Below are positions 35,179 through 46,409 of a stretch of 64,000 bases of DNA, in pieces. Position numbers and translations under genes: made by a program. Source of the stretch: Salvator merianae (Eukaryota; Chordata; Lepidosauria; Squamata; Teiidae); contig QVOM02000034.1 of the NCBI GenBank assembly GCA_003586115.2, forward strand, positions 141,274,796-141,338,795, written 5' to 3'. Under the pieces are notes generated by a model. The model did not search any database and was not told where the DNA came from. It saw only the letters and a list, made by a program, of their open reading frames with translations. How positions within the stretch are numbered: the stretch's first letter is position 1; every line of letters starts with the position of its first letter.

Positions 35179-35736
35179 TGAGGATTGTAGAGTGTGTCAG
35201 AGTAGCGCAGTCCATATGTCAGGAAGACTTACAGCCGTTTCCATGAAGTAGAGGGAGTAAAAATACACTCTGTAGGCAACAGAGTAATCTATAAAGCATT
35301 GTCTTTATTGCAGCTTGGTTCCATAGTAAAAATACTAAAGTTGGCAAAAAGCAGTAGACTGCTCACTGTACATTGTAGTCACATCATAAGAACAATCACT
35401 AGTAAGAAAACACAAACACACTAGGATAATCATAATAGTAGTAATAGTAAACCATGATACATTGGTCAAGCATTATATCTCTTATGCATGCTAAGTATGA
35501 CTCATTCTCATTCATATCAGTTCATAAACAATATGTCTTTCTCACGCTTAAGCTCTGCTGTGTTGACGCAGGATAGCTGGTTATCTTTCCATACTAGCCA
35601 AAGCATTACTACATGCTCAATAACAGGATACTTGTTGTTTAGTAACTTTCAACTCTAAACTTTAAATTCTAAATGGCAAACTGGCATTAGCTTATGGCCT
35701 ATATGCCCTTTGTATATTCTGAGGATTGTAGAGTGT
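35179..35736 (-). mobile_element. LTR-like insertion flanked by 17-bp direct repeats
   Basis: TGAGGATTGTAGAGTGT occurs at 35179-35195 and again at 35720-35736. Between them, on the minus strand, lie an AATAAA at 35308-35303 and an end GCTACTCTGACA like those of the two solo LTRs at 36079 and 63286. The long direct repeat fits LINE-mediated insertion better than a retroviral one, so the nature of the element is open. Confidence 0.45.
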
Positions 35737-35794
35737 TCTACTTTCCAGACCCTCTTTGGCTTCTGAGCCTATGACTTCGGTATCTGGTCTCTGC

Positions 35795-36020
35795 ACGTTG
35801 ATCACGCATGCACGATGGGACAATCGGCCCCATGCAATGCGCTGCACCCAATCCAGTATTGTGGTGCCTGCCTGGCTGCTGTCATTATGACTAGAAGGCC
35901 CACACAATGCACAGGCATGATAGACAGATTGCGCCTGTGCAATTGGCCCATAGTGGTAGCACCATCTGGTCTATGTGATCAGGCCATGCAGTGCCCCAAT
36001 CCCTCTGCAGTGTGACTGTC
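35795..36020. mobile_element. Fragment of the foldback DNA element family
   Basis: GCACGATGGG, TGGTGCCTGCCTGG, GAAGGCCCACA(C)AATGCACAGG and the mix of GCATGATxxxxxGATTGCG resemble the arms of the elements at 22186 and 25650. It lacks both terminal repeats. Confidence 0.5.
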
Positions 36021-36078
36021 CTTGAAGACAGCTATCATGTTTCCTCTCAGTCCTCTTCTGTAGTCTAAACATGCCTAG

Positions 36079-36408
36079 TGTCACAATCACTTCCCCAGGC
36101 CTCATACAATGAACATAGACAGAACTAGCTGAACCATGTTTTCCAGTTTTATTTGATAAAAGACCACAGAGTGAACTATATCAACAAACATTCTATTCCC
36201 TCCTAGTCCCCATCTAGTTCTCACAGCCCAGACTACTGATACCACACTATGGCCTTGAGTTTCAAAAACATCTATTAGTTCCCAACTGAATGCTAACTGC
36301 ACATACACAGATTAACCACAACACAGGGGAAAGGCTGCATCCGTAATGAAAGCTAACAATGATGGCTGAGTGTGAGAAAGGGTCACAGATGGCAGTACAG
36401 TCCTAACA
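36079..36408 (-). repeat. Solo LTR, 330 bp
   Basis: Minus strand: TGTTAGGACTG ... GTGATTGTGACA with AATAAA at 36153-36148. The flanks CCTAG (36074-36078) and CCTAA (36409-36413) form a probable 5-bp target duplication with one mismatch. A CAGCCTTTCCCC block is shared with the solo LTR at 63286. No internal retroviral sequence adjoins it, so the partner LTR and body were lost by recombination. Confidence 0.6.
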
Positions 36409-36681
36409 CCTAAGGCCTTTAACTGCTCCTTGTACATTAGCAGACCACTCGCCATCTTGGCAGCCCTCCTTTTGTTCACATTTCAATATTATCTAATCCT
36501 GCTTTACAGCTACTATTTAAGAAATGTATTAATACAGTATCTTTGTTACTAATGCTCAAAAACAGAAGTAAAAATGTGTTTGAGATCAAAGCAAGATTTC
36601 TAATCAAATCTCACTCTTCTCTCAGTATTCTGTATATCTTAATTTGTAGGGCATTAGTGCCAAAAAGTATGCACCTTAATT

Positions 36682-36785
36682 TAGAATCATAGAGTTGAAA
36701 GACACCTGCTCAGTGCAGAATTCACTAGACCATAGTTGAGTATCCAGCATCTGAAAATCATAGAATCATTCTATGATGCATTCTG
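36682..36785 (-). mobile_element. CR1 3' tail fragment, inverted
   Basis: AGAATCATAGAGTTGAAAG is the reverse complement of the standard CR1 ending (compare 19110-19140), and ATCATAGAATCATTCTATGATG follows about 70 bases later. Confidence 0.7.
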
Positions 36786-37442
36786 ACATCTCCCATCTTA
36801 CTGAAAGACAGAAATAATATCCAAGAAATTATACAGGCCTTTACAATGTTAGGACCTATACTAACTCAGCTCTTGCCTATTGTTAGACATTAAAAGTAAA
36901 GAGACACTGGAAGTTCATTTTGAGAAAAGATGTAAAGAAGCCTCACAGAAACCCTCCATTCAACCTAACATTCTAAGGAAAAATATTTGTGCATATTTTA
37001 CCATGTTAACCAAAACACTACAATTAAAGCACTGGTTTCCTATAATAAAACAATGAATGACTCAGCTGACATAAACCTTTCAAATTTCAATACTCATAAC
37101 TTAACTCCCACAACCGATTTATGAGCCCCTCTTCCCCTAAAAAAACTATGAGGCTATGAAATTGAAATAAATTTAAGATCCATGAGGTTGCAACCACAAT
37201 ATCTGCAATGAACTGACAATAACAAATCATTGGCACAGGAGCATGAAGAAGCACTTTACCTGGAATCCCTCCGTATGGAGCTCCACCATTACTACACAAC
37301 AGATGAAGACGTTTCAGCAGGAAAACAACTTGCTTCCTGTGACATATCATCCTCCCAACAAACTGAAGCAAAAATTGCTCCTCAGTCTTAGAAACAGAAG
37401 TTATGAAGAAGCTCACTAAGGCCTATCTTCCTCTCCAAAGAT
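36786..37442. other. Unannotated stretch before a LINE endonuclease
   Basis: No supported feature. The part from 37140 may be the 5' portion of the LINE that follows, but no motif shows this. Confidence 0.3.
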
Positions 37443-38850
37443 ACTTCACTTATTACTCCACAAAGCTTCCTGGGATATTGCTGGCTGGAGTAATAAGCAA
37501 TATAATACATTCTTTTTGACTTTTCTAGTCAATTTGATGTAATACTTCTACAAGAAACTTGGTCCTCAGCAAATTTCAAAATAATGGCTACATTATCTAT
37601 GAACTGAATGCCTTTAAACCATCAATTAGAGACTGACGGTTGATGGGCTTGTCTTGTTTCATCCCAGCTAAAGGCTGAGGCAGCTATGGTGGGACACTGT
37701 GACTCCAATGCCCTTTCCATTTATTTAAAAGTAGAAGAATTCAGTTTCCTTATAAATACCTGCTTACCACCAATCAAGCTGAAATCCCAAACTTATAGAG
37801 AAAACTGCTCTAAAATTCCCAAAGGCACACATCCTAGTGGCATGAGATTTTAACATCAGATTTGGGCCAAAAGAAGAAACTTTATGTGTAAAGTTTATCT
37901 GAATTTGATTCATAGAGAGAACAGTGATTTATATAGCAACAGATGCTGTAAGGATCAAAAGATAAACTTCTCTGGAATTCTATTGATTCAACTTTGTAAC
38001 CATCTTAACTTACATATTTTGAATAGCAGCACTAAGGGCAACAGTGAAGGGGAATTTACATTCACTAACTCACTTGGATTAAAAAATGGTGGACTATTGC
38101 CTGATCTCAGCTCACGACATTTCTTTGGTCTACAATCTAACTATTGGCCTTGGAATAAATAATGACCACCAACTGCTACTACTGAAGATCAATACCAAAA
38201 CCAAGAATATCCACTTGATGCTTAATAAAACTTCTCCTGAAGAAATTATTCAAGCTTTTTATCTCTAAATATTATAATACCTCTCTGAATGAGAATCGGC
38301 AGAAACACTGTGATTTTATCCACTGGTTTGATAAAGAATGCTAGACTGCCAAAACAAATCTGAGAGAAGAATACTTAACTTACAGATAATCAGAATCCCT
38401 CCAACTCCCCTCTTCTTATCACAAAATGAAAAAGAAATATAAATCTCTTTTGCAGTATAAAAGACAGCAGAAGGATCAGGAAATATGGACTCACTTAACA
38501 AATGCCTTCTCTAGGAAAGATTCAATTTTTTTCTGGCATTTGATGAATGGCCGATGCTTTTGTCACCTCCAACAGATGAGATGTAACATTTCCATGCTAT
38601 CCTGGCAGAGCTATTTTAAATCTATTTTTAAAACACAGTTTGGTCCTACAGAGGGTCTGACTGAGGAATCTGGCCATATCATTGTTGATTTACCAACCTA
38701 GAATCTGGTAATGCCTGAGGTGGCCACTGCATTGATTTAAGAAATTCACCCAGGTAAGGCTCCCAGTATTGACTACATATCTGCCAAATCTGTTAAAAAC
38801 CATATGGAATGATGATGCTCATTGTTGGCAGATTTGTTTATTGCAATTAA
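37443..38850 (+). pseudogene. Host LINE of the nest, part 1: endonuclease
   Basis: Starts with DIAGWSNKQYN-like sequence and FDVILLQETW (about 37525-37560), the endonuclease opening of jockey/L2-group LINEs. The distal catalytic region is seen at 38086-38180 (VDYCLISAHDISLVYNLTIG). After it come a helical linker (38426-38700, KKYKSLLQYKRQQKDQEIW, IFFWHLMNGRC) and the pre-polymerase motif HPGKAPSIDYI near 38755. Sequence then runs to ADLFIAIN and is interrupted by BovB at 38851. The reading is broken by several frame changes. The remainder of the same LINE lies at 41689-42278 and 53380-54530. Confidence 0.75.
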
Positions 38851-41688
38851 TTTGTTGTTGTTCAGTCACTCAGTCATGTCTACCTCTTCATGACCTCATG
38901 CACCACAACACACTAGGCCTCTCTGTCCTCCACTGCCTTCCAAACTCTGCCCAAGCTCATGTTCATTGCTTCTATGACATCATCTCATCCTCTGCCATCT
39001 CCTTCTCCTTTTGACTTCAATCCTTTCCAGAATCAGGGCCTTTTCCAATGAGCTCTATCTCTGTATTGTGTGGCCAAAATATTTGAGCATCAGTATATGT
39101 CTTTCCAATGAACCATAACAGTTGACTTTCTTTAGTACTGACTACTTGGATCTCCTTGCAGTCCAAGGGACTCTCAAAAGTCTTCTCTAGCACCACAATT
39201 CAAACGCACTGATTCTATAGCACTCAGCCCTCCTTATGGTCCAACTCTCACCTTCATACATTATAGGAAAACCATAGCTATGACTATATGGACCTTTGTT
39301 GTCAAGAAGATGGCTCTGCTTTTTAAAATGCTGTCCAGGTTTGCCATAGTTTTCCTCCCAAGCAGCAAGCATCTTTTAATTTCATGGCTGCAGTTATTGT
39401 CTGCAGTGATCTGAGACTGCTCCCATTTCTTCCCCTTCTATTTGCGAGGAAGTGATGGGACCAGTTGCTATGATCTTAAGCTTTTTAAATGTTGAGCTCC
39501 AAGTCATCTTTTTCATTCTCCTCTTCCATCCTCCTCATCAAGACGATCGTTAATCCTCATCAAGACTTTCTGCCATCAAAGTGGTATTATTTGCATAACT
39601 GAGGTTGTTGATATTTCTCCTGGTAATCTTAATTCTAGCTTTTGATTCATCCAACCTGGCATTCACATGAGTTAAATAAATAGGGTGAAAATATGCAGTC
39701 TTGTCATACTCCCTTCCCAAGCTTGAACTAATCAGTTGTTTCATGTTTGGTTTTAAATGTTGCTTCTTGACCCACATATAGGTTTCTCAGGAGACCGGTA
39801 AGGTGAACAGGTACTCCCATCTCTTTAACAACATGCCACAATTTGCTGTGATCAAAGGCTTTAGTGTAGTCAATGAAGCAGAAGTAGATGTTTTTCTGGA
39901 ACTCATTTGCTTTCTCCATAATCCAGCAAATATTGGCAATTTGATCTCCAGCTCCTTTGCCTCTTCCAAAAGCAGCTTGCACTTCTATCACTCCTCAGTT
40001 TACATATTGCTAAAGCCTAGCTTACAGAATCTATAGCATAATCTTGCTAGTGTGTGAGACAAGCACAACTGTTGAACATTTTTTGCCATTGCCCTTCCTT
40101 GAGATCAGAATGTAAAAAGATCTTTTTCATTCCTGTGACCACTGTTCAGTTTTCCAAATTTACTAGCATATAGAGTGCTGCACTTTAAGAACATCATCTT
40201 TTAGGATTTTAAATAGTTCAGCTGGAATTCCATCATCACTACTGGCCTTGCTGTTAGCAATGCTTTCTAAGAATTCTCAAGGATGTCTGGCTCTAGGTCA
40301 GTGACCATATCATTGTAGTTATCGGTAGTATTGAGATCTTTCTTGTATAATTCTTCTGTGTTTTCTTGTCATCCCTTCTATTTCTGTTAGCTCCCTACCA
40401 TTTTTGTTCTTTTATCATGCTCATTTTGCTATGAAACGTTCCCTTGATAGCTCTAGCTTTCTTGAAGAGGTCTCTTATCTTTCCCATTCTAGTGTTTTCT
40501 TCAATTTCTTTGCATTGCTCATTTAAGAACGTCTTTTTACCTCTCTTTGCTATTCTCTAGAAATCAGCATTCAGTTAGAAATATCTTTTCCTTTCTCCTT
40601 CTCCTTTCCTTCTTTCCTCTGCTATTTGCAAAGCCTCGCCAGACAGCCATTTTTTTTTCTTGCTCTTTGAGATTTTTGTCCACAGTTCTTCAGGCACTCT
40701 GTCTACCAGATCTAATCTCTTAAATCTATTCACCACCTCCAATGCATATTTGGGCCATACTTGTATGGTCTAGTGATCTTTCCTATTTTTTTCAATTGAA
40801 GACTGAATTTTGCAATAAGAAGTTTATGATTGAGCTACACTCAGCTCCAAGTTTTGCTTTTAGTGACTATATAGAGCTTCTCCATCTTTGGCTGCAAAGC
40901 AAATAATCAATCTGATTTAAATATTGACCACCTAGTGAAGTCCATGTGTAGAGTTACCTTTTGGGCTATTTAAAGTATTTGCTACAACTAGTTAGTTATC
41001 TTGAAAAAATTCTATAAGGTGTTGCAGATCTTTATAGAACGGGCCAGCCTCTCTGACATCAGTGGTTGTGACATAGAGTTGGATTACTGTGATGTTCAGT
41101 GGTTTCCCTTGGATTCAAAGATCATTCTGTCATTTTTGAGATTATACCTACTGCTGCTCTTCTCACTCATTTATTGATTATGAGGGCTACTCCATTCCTT
41201 TTAAGGGAGTCTTCCTCACAGTTGTAGATATAATGGTCATCTGAGTTAAATTCACTCATTCCTGTCAAATTCATTTCCCTGACTCCCCAGATGTTGATTT
41301 TTAATCTTGCCATCATGTGTTTGACCACAATCAGTTTACCTTGGTTCATAGATCTTACATATATGCCAGTTTCCTATGCAATATTGTTCTTTACAGCATT
41401 GGACTTCCCTTTCACCACAAGGCACATCCACAGCTGAGTGTACTTGTACTTTCCCTCTGCTCTTCTTCAATAATGTTTTGCACAGCTTCTGACCTGGAGA
41501 TCCATCTTCCAGGGTCATAGTGCTGTTCCTGTAGTGCTTTTCCATGAGGTCTTCTTGACAAGGACACTGGAGTGGGTTTCCATTTCCTTCTCCACAATGG
41601 CTTGTTTATCTTGGGTGGCACGGCACAGCATAGCTCATGAGTTACACAAGCCCTTCCGCCACGTCAAGGTAGTCAACCATGAAGGGGA
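38851..41688 (-). mobile_element. BovB (RTE clade) LINE, nearly full length, inverted
   Basis: The whole 2.8 kb follows BovB closely in order: 3' end TTGTTGTTGTTCAGTCA at the left; CAGTCCAAGGGACTCTC; CTTTTAATTTCATGGCTGCAG; the polymerase region (39991-39550, with FIDYTKAFDH, WHVVKEMGVPVHLTGLLRNL and INNLSYANNTTLMAE); the endonuclease (41349-41167, with GVREMNLTGMSEFNSDDHYI); and a 5' end near 41688. The catalytic YADD box reads YANN and stops occur throughout, so it is inactive. BovB is abundant in squamates and is known for horizontal transfer between reptiles and ruminants. It splits the host LINE between ADLFIAIN and SGLIPQNW. Confidence 0.9.
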
Positions 41689-42278
41689 TTCAGGACTAAT
41701 TCCTCAAAACTGGAATAAGACAGTAGTAGTTCCAATTTATAATAGAAGAGCACATATGATCCTGCAAACTATAGACCAACCAGTCTGCTATCAATCCCTG
41801 GAAAGCTCTATGTCAGGTTTTTAAATGACAAGCTTTTAACCCAGTTGGACTTCTCCCACTCCTTTTCAGATATTCAAACAGGTTTCAGGAAAAGTTTTTC
41901 AACACTGGAACATTCTCTAATATTGGTTCACTTGGCAGAAAAATATTCCAGGAAATACAAAGGAAGGTTTTTTGCTGATTTTAGGGATCTAAAGGCAGCT
42001 TTCAGATTTGTGTCCAGACAGAAATTATGGTCAAAATAAATTATCTGCTCAAAGACAAACATCTTTTCTGCCTTACCAAAAGCTTATATAAGAATTCCCA
42101 TCTACAAATCAAATATACTAATCCCTATAGAAAGGTTTGTCAGAGAAGGATGCATTTCTTAAAGATCTGGAGGCTCTATTACTGGTGCAAGAAGACCACT
42201 TCCCAATTTTAGATAGCAAGAAAGTTAGTGCTCTCTTATATGCAGACGACACTGTCTTGCTATCCAGATACAGATTAA
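41689..42278 (+). pseudogene. Host LINE of the nest, part 2: reverse transcriptase start
   Basis: Continues after BovB with SGLIPQNWNKTVVVPIY, YRPTSLLSIPGKLY-like sequence, FSDIQTGFRKSFSTLEH, DLKAAF and, near 42240, the catalytic box ADDTVLLSRYRL. The sequence is cut within the RYRL codons by the Harbinger-type element at 42279; the frame continues exactly at 53383. Confidence 0.85.
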
Positions 42279-42361
42279 GGGTGTGTTCAGACTAATGAAT
42301 TTTTAAAACTGCCTGAATAAAATGGGTGAGTAATTACTGGGTACACAGAAAAAAAGCCTTC

Positions 42362-42737
42362 TAAACACACTTTATTTATTTATTTATTTATTTACATTTT
42401 TATCCCGCCCTATACACGAAGGTCTCAGAGCAGGTTACAACAATTAAAACAACAACAACAAAAACAAAAAACCCACCATAAAAGGCATGCAATAAAACAG
42501 TAGTCTGAAAGTAGGGAGGGAAAGCTGTACCTTTAGCAAAAAGGCAAAGGTAAATAGGTGCATCTTTATTGCTCTCCTAAGAATGTAAAGTGAAGAAGTT
42601 TGACGCACCTCAGGGGGAAGAGTGAAAAGACCCTATCCCAGGTGCCCATTCCTTTAGCTATCGAAGGCAGTGGTACAACGAGGAGGGCCTCATCTGCAGA
42701 TCTTAAGGCATGGGCAGGCTGATATGGGAGAAGATGC
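42362..42737 (-). mobile_element. L2-group LINE 3' end, left part (split by ERV-B)
   Basis: Begins with (TTTA)n and TTTTTATCCCGCCCTATACACG, continues with the 3' UTR (GGTTACAACAATTAAAAC, GGCATGCAATAAAACAGTAG) and the last coding region. It breaks at 42737 in GGGAGAAGATGC. The continuation, starting TCTCCTATAGGTATTTGGGGC, lies at about 50684-50755, on the other side of ERV-B. Confidence 0.85.
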
Positions 42738-43291
42738 TGTGAGGGCTGTGAAGCTAAAATGGAGGTTTGTGAGGAGGATTATGGGCGTTTGGAGCAATAT
42801 ACAGTGTGCACTTCAGCTAAGCAAAAAGTAGATAGTAGAATGTCCACAGCCAAGGCCAAGTAGCTTTGGCTAGGAACCAACTCATGCATAGAAGATACAG
42901 TATAGCTGATAATGTCCCGTCGTAAATCAGTGTGTTCATTAAAACTGGCAGGAAATGTAGGAGTGTGTTAGAAAATGGGAAACATAAGACAGTAGAGAAA
43001 ACTCTTTGTTGTAGCCGGACCTGTTATCAGCTATGTTGAAGGTCGACTGAATCCAGTTGATGATGTTATGCTTTCTCTACACTTTTGAATGTAATTGGAT
43101 AAACTATGAATATGCATGCTCAAACCACACCTTTTATAACTTGCCCATTTAGCATTACTCTATATACGCTTTGTTTGTTAACCAAAAGGTGTGACTCCAT
43201 TGTTTTTGACTGATGGCAAGGTTGCCCTAGTAAATAATAAAGCTGCAGCTTTGCCTTGATTTTCGTTTGGTCCCATTGATTTTCTACAACA
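42738..43291 (+). repeat. ERV-B 5' LTR
   Basis: TGTGAGGG ... CTACAACA, 554 bp, paired with 50121-50681. TATATA at 43161-43166 and AATAAA at 43236-43241 define the U3/R/U5 order. Compared with the 3' LTR it has one extra G near the start and lacks an 8-bp GTGCACTA duplication before the polyadenylation signal. Confidence 0.95.
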
Positions 43292-43297
43292 GTTTCT

Positions 43298-43315
43298 TGG
43301 TGCCGTGACTCGGAT
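43298..43315 (+). promoter_or_regulatory. ERV-B primer binding site, tRNA-His type
   Basis: TGGTGCCGTGACTCGGAT, six bases after the LTR, is complementary to the 3' end of tRNA-His, the primer used by the HERV-H-like group of class I retroviruses. Confidence 0.85.
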
Positions 43316-43956
43316 TCCGTCTGTTCAGGCTCTGAAGCATCGACGGCTACAGTGGGCCTATCATAGGTGAGAAACGATAATGAATGAGTGATTCCGCAAC
43401 CCTTTCCCGCTGCATATAAGGGCACTGCTTTAGGAGTGAATGACAAGAGACTTTGTCCTGTCTGTCTTCCCCTGGATAGGGCAGGTTGTCGTGTGTGTGT
43501 GTGCAAAGAGCCGTGGCTGGCCCACGTGGGCACAGTCTACCTCTCTGTTCGGAAACAGAGAAGGGAGTGAAGTGGAGTCTGGTTTTCTCTCAGCCGCAAA
43601 CAAGCTATCAAGCTTGGATCGCAAGGGAGAGGGTTACCAGCATTTTGATGTTTTTTCTCTTGTTTGGGCAGGCAAGTGACCCCGGCTACCTGTCAGTTCA
43701 ACCCTCCTGTGTGGTGTAAGTGAAAAGCTTCTTGTACCAGAACCCCTGCTAGGTAGGAAGGGAATGCAAATGCAGTGCTCAGCAGGCAGTGATTGGTGTG
43801 ATGTCTGATACCCATCATAGAAATTCCGGCCCTGTACCTGGGCTGGGAGACTGGTGAAAGCCAGTTTTGTCGTGCCCTCACAGGTTGCGTTTGAAGTGTG
43901 TGTGTGTGTGTTATAAAATATACTGTTGGCCCTCACCGTTTGTTGGAGCCTCCAGC
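43316..43956 (+). other. ERV-B leader
   Basis: Untranslated region between primer site and first gag codon, about 640 bp. Contains short (GT)n runs at 43489-43501 and 43896-43909. A packaging signal would be expected here but cannot be recognised by eye. Confidence 0.6.
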
Positions 43957-44764
43957 ATGGATCCTGGACCAGAAAATCAACACTTGATCGTAAAAGAGCT
44001 CATAAAAAGGGGTCGCGACCAGGTCAAATCTCCTAACCGGGACACTGGCAAAGACTAAGATAAGTATATCTTTATGTCTTTGGGAGCTAGGGTCAGAGTC
44101 TGAATTTTGGTACTTCTGACAGGGAAATGGAACTAAGTCAGAGCAGGCTTGAAAACCATGTTCAAGAACCTAGGCAAGGTAGTCCTATAAAATACATTTA
44201 TGAAAAATCTGGTACTCAAGGTATCCAATTTGTTAATGAATGGCATAAAAGAACTCAAGGAAATGCCAAAACACAATGGCCATTGGAGGGCAGCTGGGAT
44301 CTCGATAAGTTAAAAGAAGTACAAGTATATATCCTAAAACTGTCATCCAGAAAATGATCAAAGCAGTTAAACGTTTTTTGTTGTGGGAGGCTGAAGCTTT
44401 AAAACGAAAGGCAGAGCATGTAGCAGCCAGCCGGAAGAATAACTGTGATAAATAAAAAGAAAAACAAATGCAGAGAAAGAAAAAAAAGTTAGTGCCCGCC
44501 CACCTCTACCCCAAACTCCCTGAAGGCAAGCCGACAGCCCCAGTAGCTGAAACTTCGGAGGATTTATTATTGGATATTCTGCCACCTCCATATGTACCGA
44601 CACCTCAGCCACCTTTGTCAGATCAAGTGCAGCAGAGTCCAACAGTCTCAGCTCAACAGAATCAATTCCAGCTATCAGTGCAACAAGTAGCTCCTGTAGC
44701 CGAACAACAAGGGGAGCAGGCTAGTGTACACAGTATGACCACCAGAAGTGGCAAGTCAGACTAG
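43957..44764 (+). pseudogene. gag: ERV-B gag: matrix and proline-rich part
   Basis: ATG 43957 begins MDPGPENQHLIVKELIKRG, stopped after 33 codons. A matrix-like segment follows at 44127-44357 in another frame (EGSWDLDKLKEVQVYIL), then MIKAVKRFLLWEAEALKRK from 44354 in a third frame with one stop before 44468. The last part (44468-44764) has YPKLPEGK and a PPPY late-budding motif (ILPPPYVPTP), followed by Gln/Pro-rich sequence. No capsid (major homology region) follows; the nucleocapsid comes only about 30 bases later, so capsid is deleted. Confidence 0.7.
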
Positions 44765-44796
44765 CTACTTTACAGCTGACTAATACACAGCAGTGG

Positions 44797-45027
44797 GGGG
44801 GGGGGGAGAGGCAGAGGGTGAGGCACTGGAAGAGGAATGGTACAGTGTGGTAGAGGAACAGGAAGAGGAAGAGGACGTGGACAAGGAGGTCCTGCACAGC
44901 AAGGACGTTATCTGTGTGGAGATATGGGACACTGAAAACATGAATGCCCCCAAAGCCTTTGCACTGAAATACAACCAGACAAAGAAGATCTATTACAATA
45001 GGGGACCCCTGGGAGAGCTATTATAGC
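44797..45027 (+). pseudogene. gag: ERV-B nucleocapsid with Gly/Arg repeats
   Basis: A G-run is followed by an Arg/Gly-alternating stretch (GRGRGRGQGG in frame at about 44862-44891) and then a zinc-knuckle region, YLCGDMGH and KHECPQ (44908-44956). The first zinc-binding Cys is replaced by Arg and a TGA lies between the His and the next residues, so the knuckle is broken. Nucleocapsid binds genomic RNA. Confidence 0.65.
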
Positions 45028-45425
45028 ACCAATCTTAGTAACAAACAATAAAGAACAGATACAATTGGATGTAGGGGGAAATAAAAGAAGTTTCATTGTG
45101 GATACAGGTGCAGATGTTTCAGTAATTTCCAAACAAGAAGCAAAAGGAGTATTGTACATACCAGAAGGTATTGGCTACAGGAATAGAAGGCACCCCAGTG
45201 ACTCATTTTTGGTCAGAGCCAGCACTAGTTTCTTTGGGGACTTTAACGGAAGAACGTGCATTCTTAATAGGTACTGAGGGTACTCCAAATCTCCTGGGAA
45301 GAGATTTATTATGCAAATGGAAGTGTCAAGTTTCTTGTAGTCCCAATGGTACCATGGAGTTGTTAGTGCCTGAAGAAAAGGAGCTGGGAGCTCAAAGAGT
45401 TCTGACCTTAGCAATCTGCCCATAA
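45028..45425 (+). pseudogene. pro: ERV-B protease
   Basis: The catalytic DTGA is visible in FIVDTGADVSVIS (45095-45133). The C-terminal block NLLGRDLLCKW is at 45287-45320 in another frame, so a frameshift lies between, near 45170-45270. Protease is in the nucleocapsid frame at first. The enzyme would not be made whole. Confidence 0.85.
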
Positions 45426-46409
45426 GAAGAAGTGTCACTGGACCCCTATCTCCTGGCAGTTCCTAACAGCGTTTGGGCTACGGAACAAGGAAATTGTGGT
45501 TTTATTTGGTGAGCTGCTCCCTTTAGAATAACATTGTTGCCAAGGAAACAAGGTCCTTGCATACCCCAGTATCCTTTAAAGCCTGAAAGTATCCAAGGAA
45601 TAGCACCTGTAATACAATCACTTTTGGATCAAGGTGTGCTGGAAGAGATATTTCCTGTAAAGAAGCCAGGAGCGCCCCCCTCCCCCCGGTATAGACTGGT
45701 GCATGATTTAAGATCCCTGAATTCAGTTATATTAAAAAAAATGCCAGTGGTGGCAAACCCATACACTGTGCTCTCTGCTCTCCCGGGGACAGCCAAGTAT
45801 TTTACATTTTGGACCTTGCTAGTGCTTTTTTTTTAAGTCTTCCATTACATCAGGATTCTCGCTATTTGGTGGCTTTTTCTTACAATGGTCGTCAACTTAG
45901 CTATACACGAGTCCCACAAGGCCTGAGTTTGGCCCCAAGCTGGTTCTCAATTACATTAACCAGAAGTTTAATGGCATTTAACAACCCCAAACCTGGGAAA
46001 GTTAAAGTATTGCAGTATGCAGATGATGTTTTGCTGAAGATTCTTGTAAGGAAGCTACAATAGCTCTCCTTTGGTTCCTTTTCAGAGAAGGATACCGAGT
46101 GAATCAGAAAAAGTTAAAATTTGCAGAAACAAAAGTCAAGTTTATTGGACATATAATTTCCTCAGGCTCTAAAGAAATAGATCCTAAATGAATTCAGACA
46201 ATATGTCAAACTCCAACTCCCAAAACTTCGAGAGAAGTGAGGTCTTTCCTGGGATCAGTTGGGTTTTGCAGACAATGGATACCCCAGGCTGCAGTTCATC
46301 TACAGCCTTTATATGAAGTCACAAAGATGAAACTTTAAAGTGGGGTCCTAGATAGGAAACAGCTTTCAAAGCACTAAAGCAAGCCCTGACAACAGCACCA
46401 GCCTTAGGG
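45426..46409 (+). pseudogene. pol: ERV-B reverse transcriptase
   Basis: Blocks in order: GPCIPQYPLKPESIQGI (45552), FPVKKPGAPP, VHDLRSLN, MDLASAFFLSLPLH (45809, with the first catalytic Asp), RVPQGLSLAPSWF and the active site QYADDVLL (46013-46036). The frame changes near 45800 and again after 46063; the connection part (FIGHIISSG, GSVGFCRQWIP) is read to about 46300 with a stop near 46189. Related to but distinct from ERV-A (YADD instead of YVDD). Confidence 0.9.

Noticed and set aside
44780..45026. Glu-rich frame (EEEWYSVVEEQEEEE) as a separate acidic protein
   Set aside because: It is the wrong frame of the Gly/Arg-rich nucleocapsid of ERV-B.
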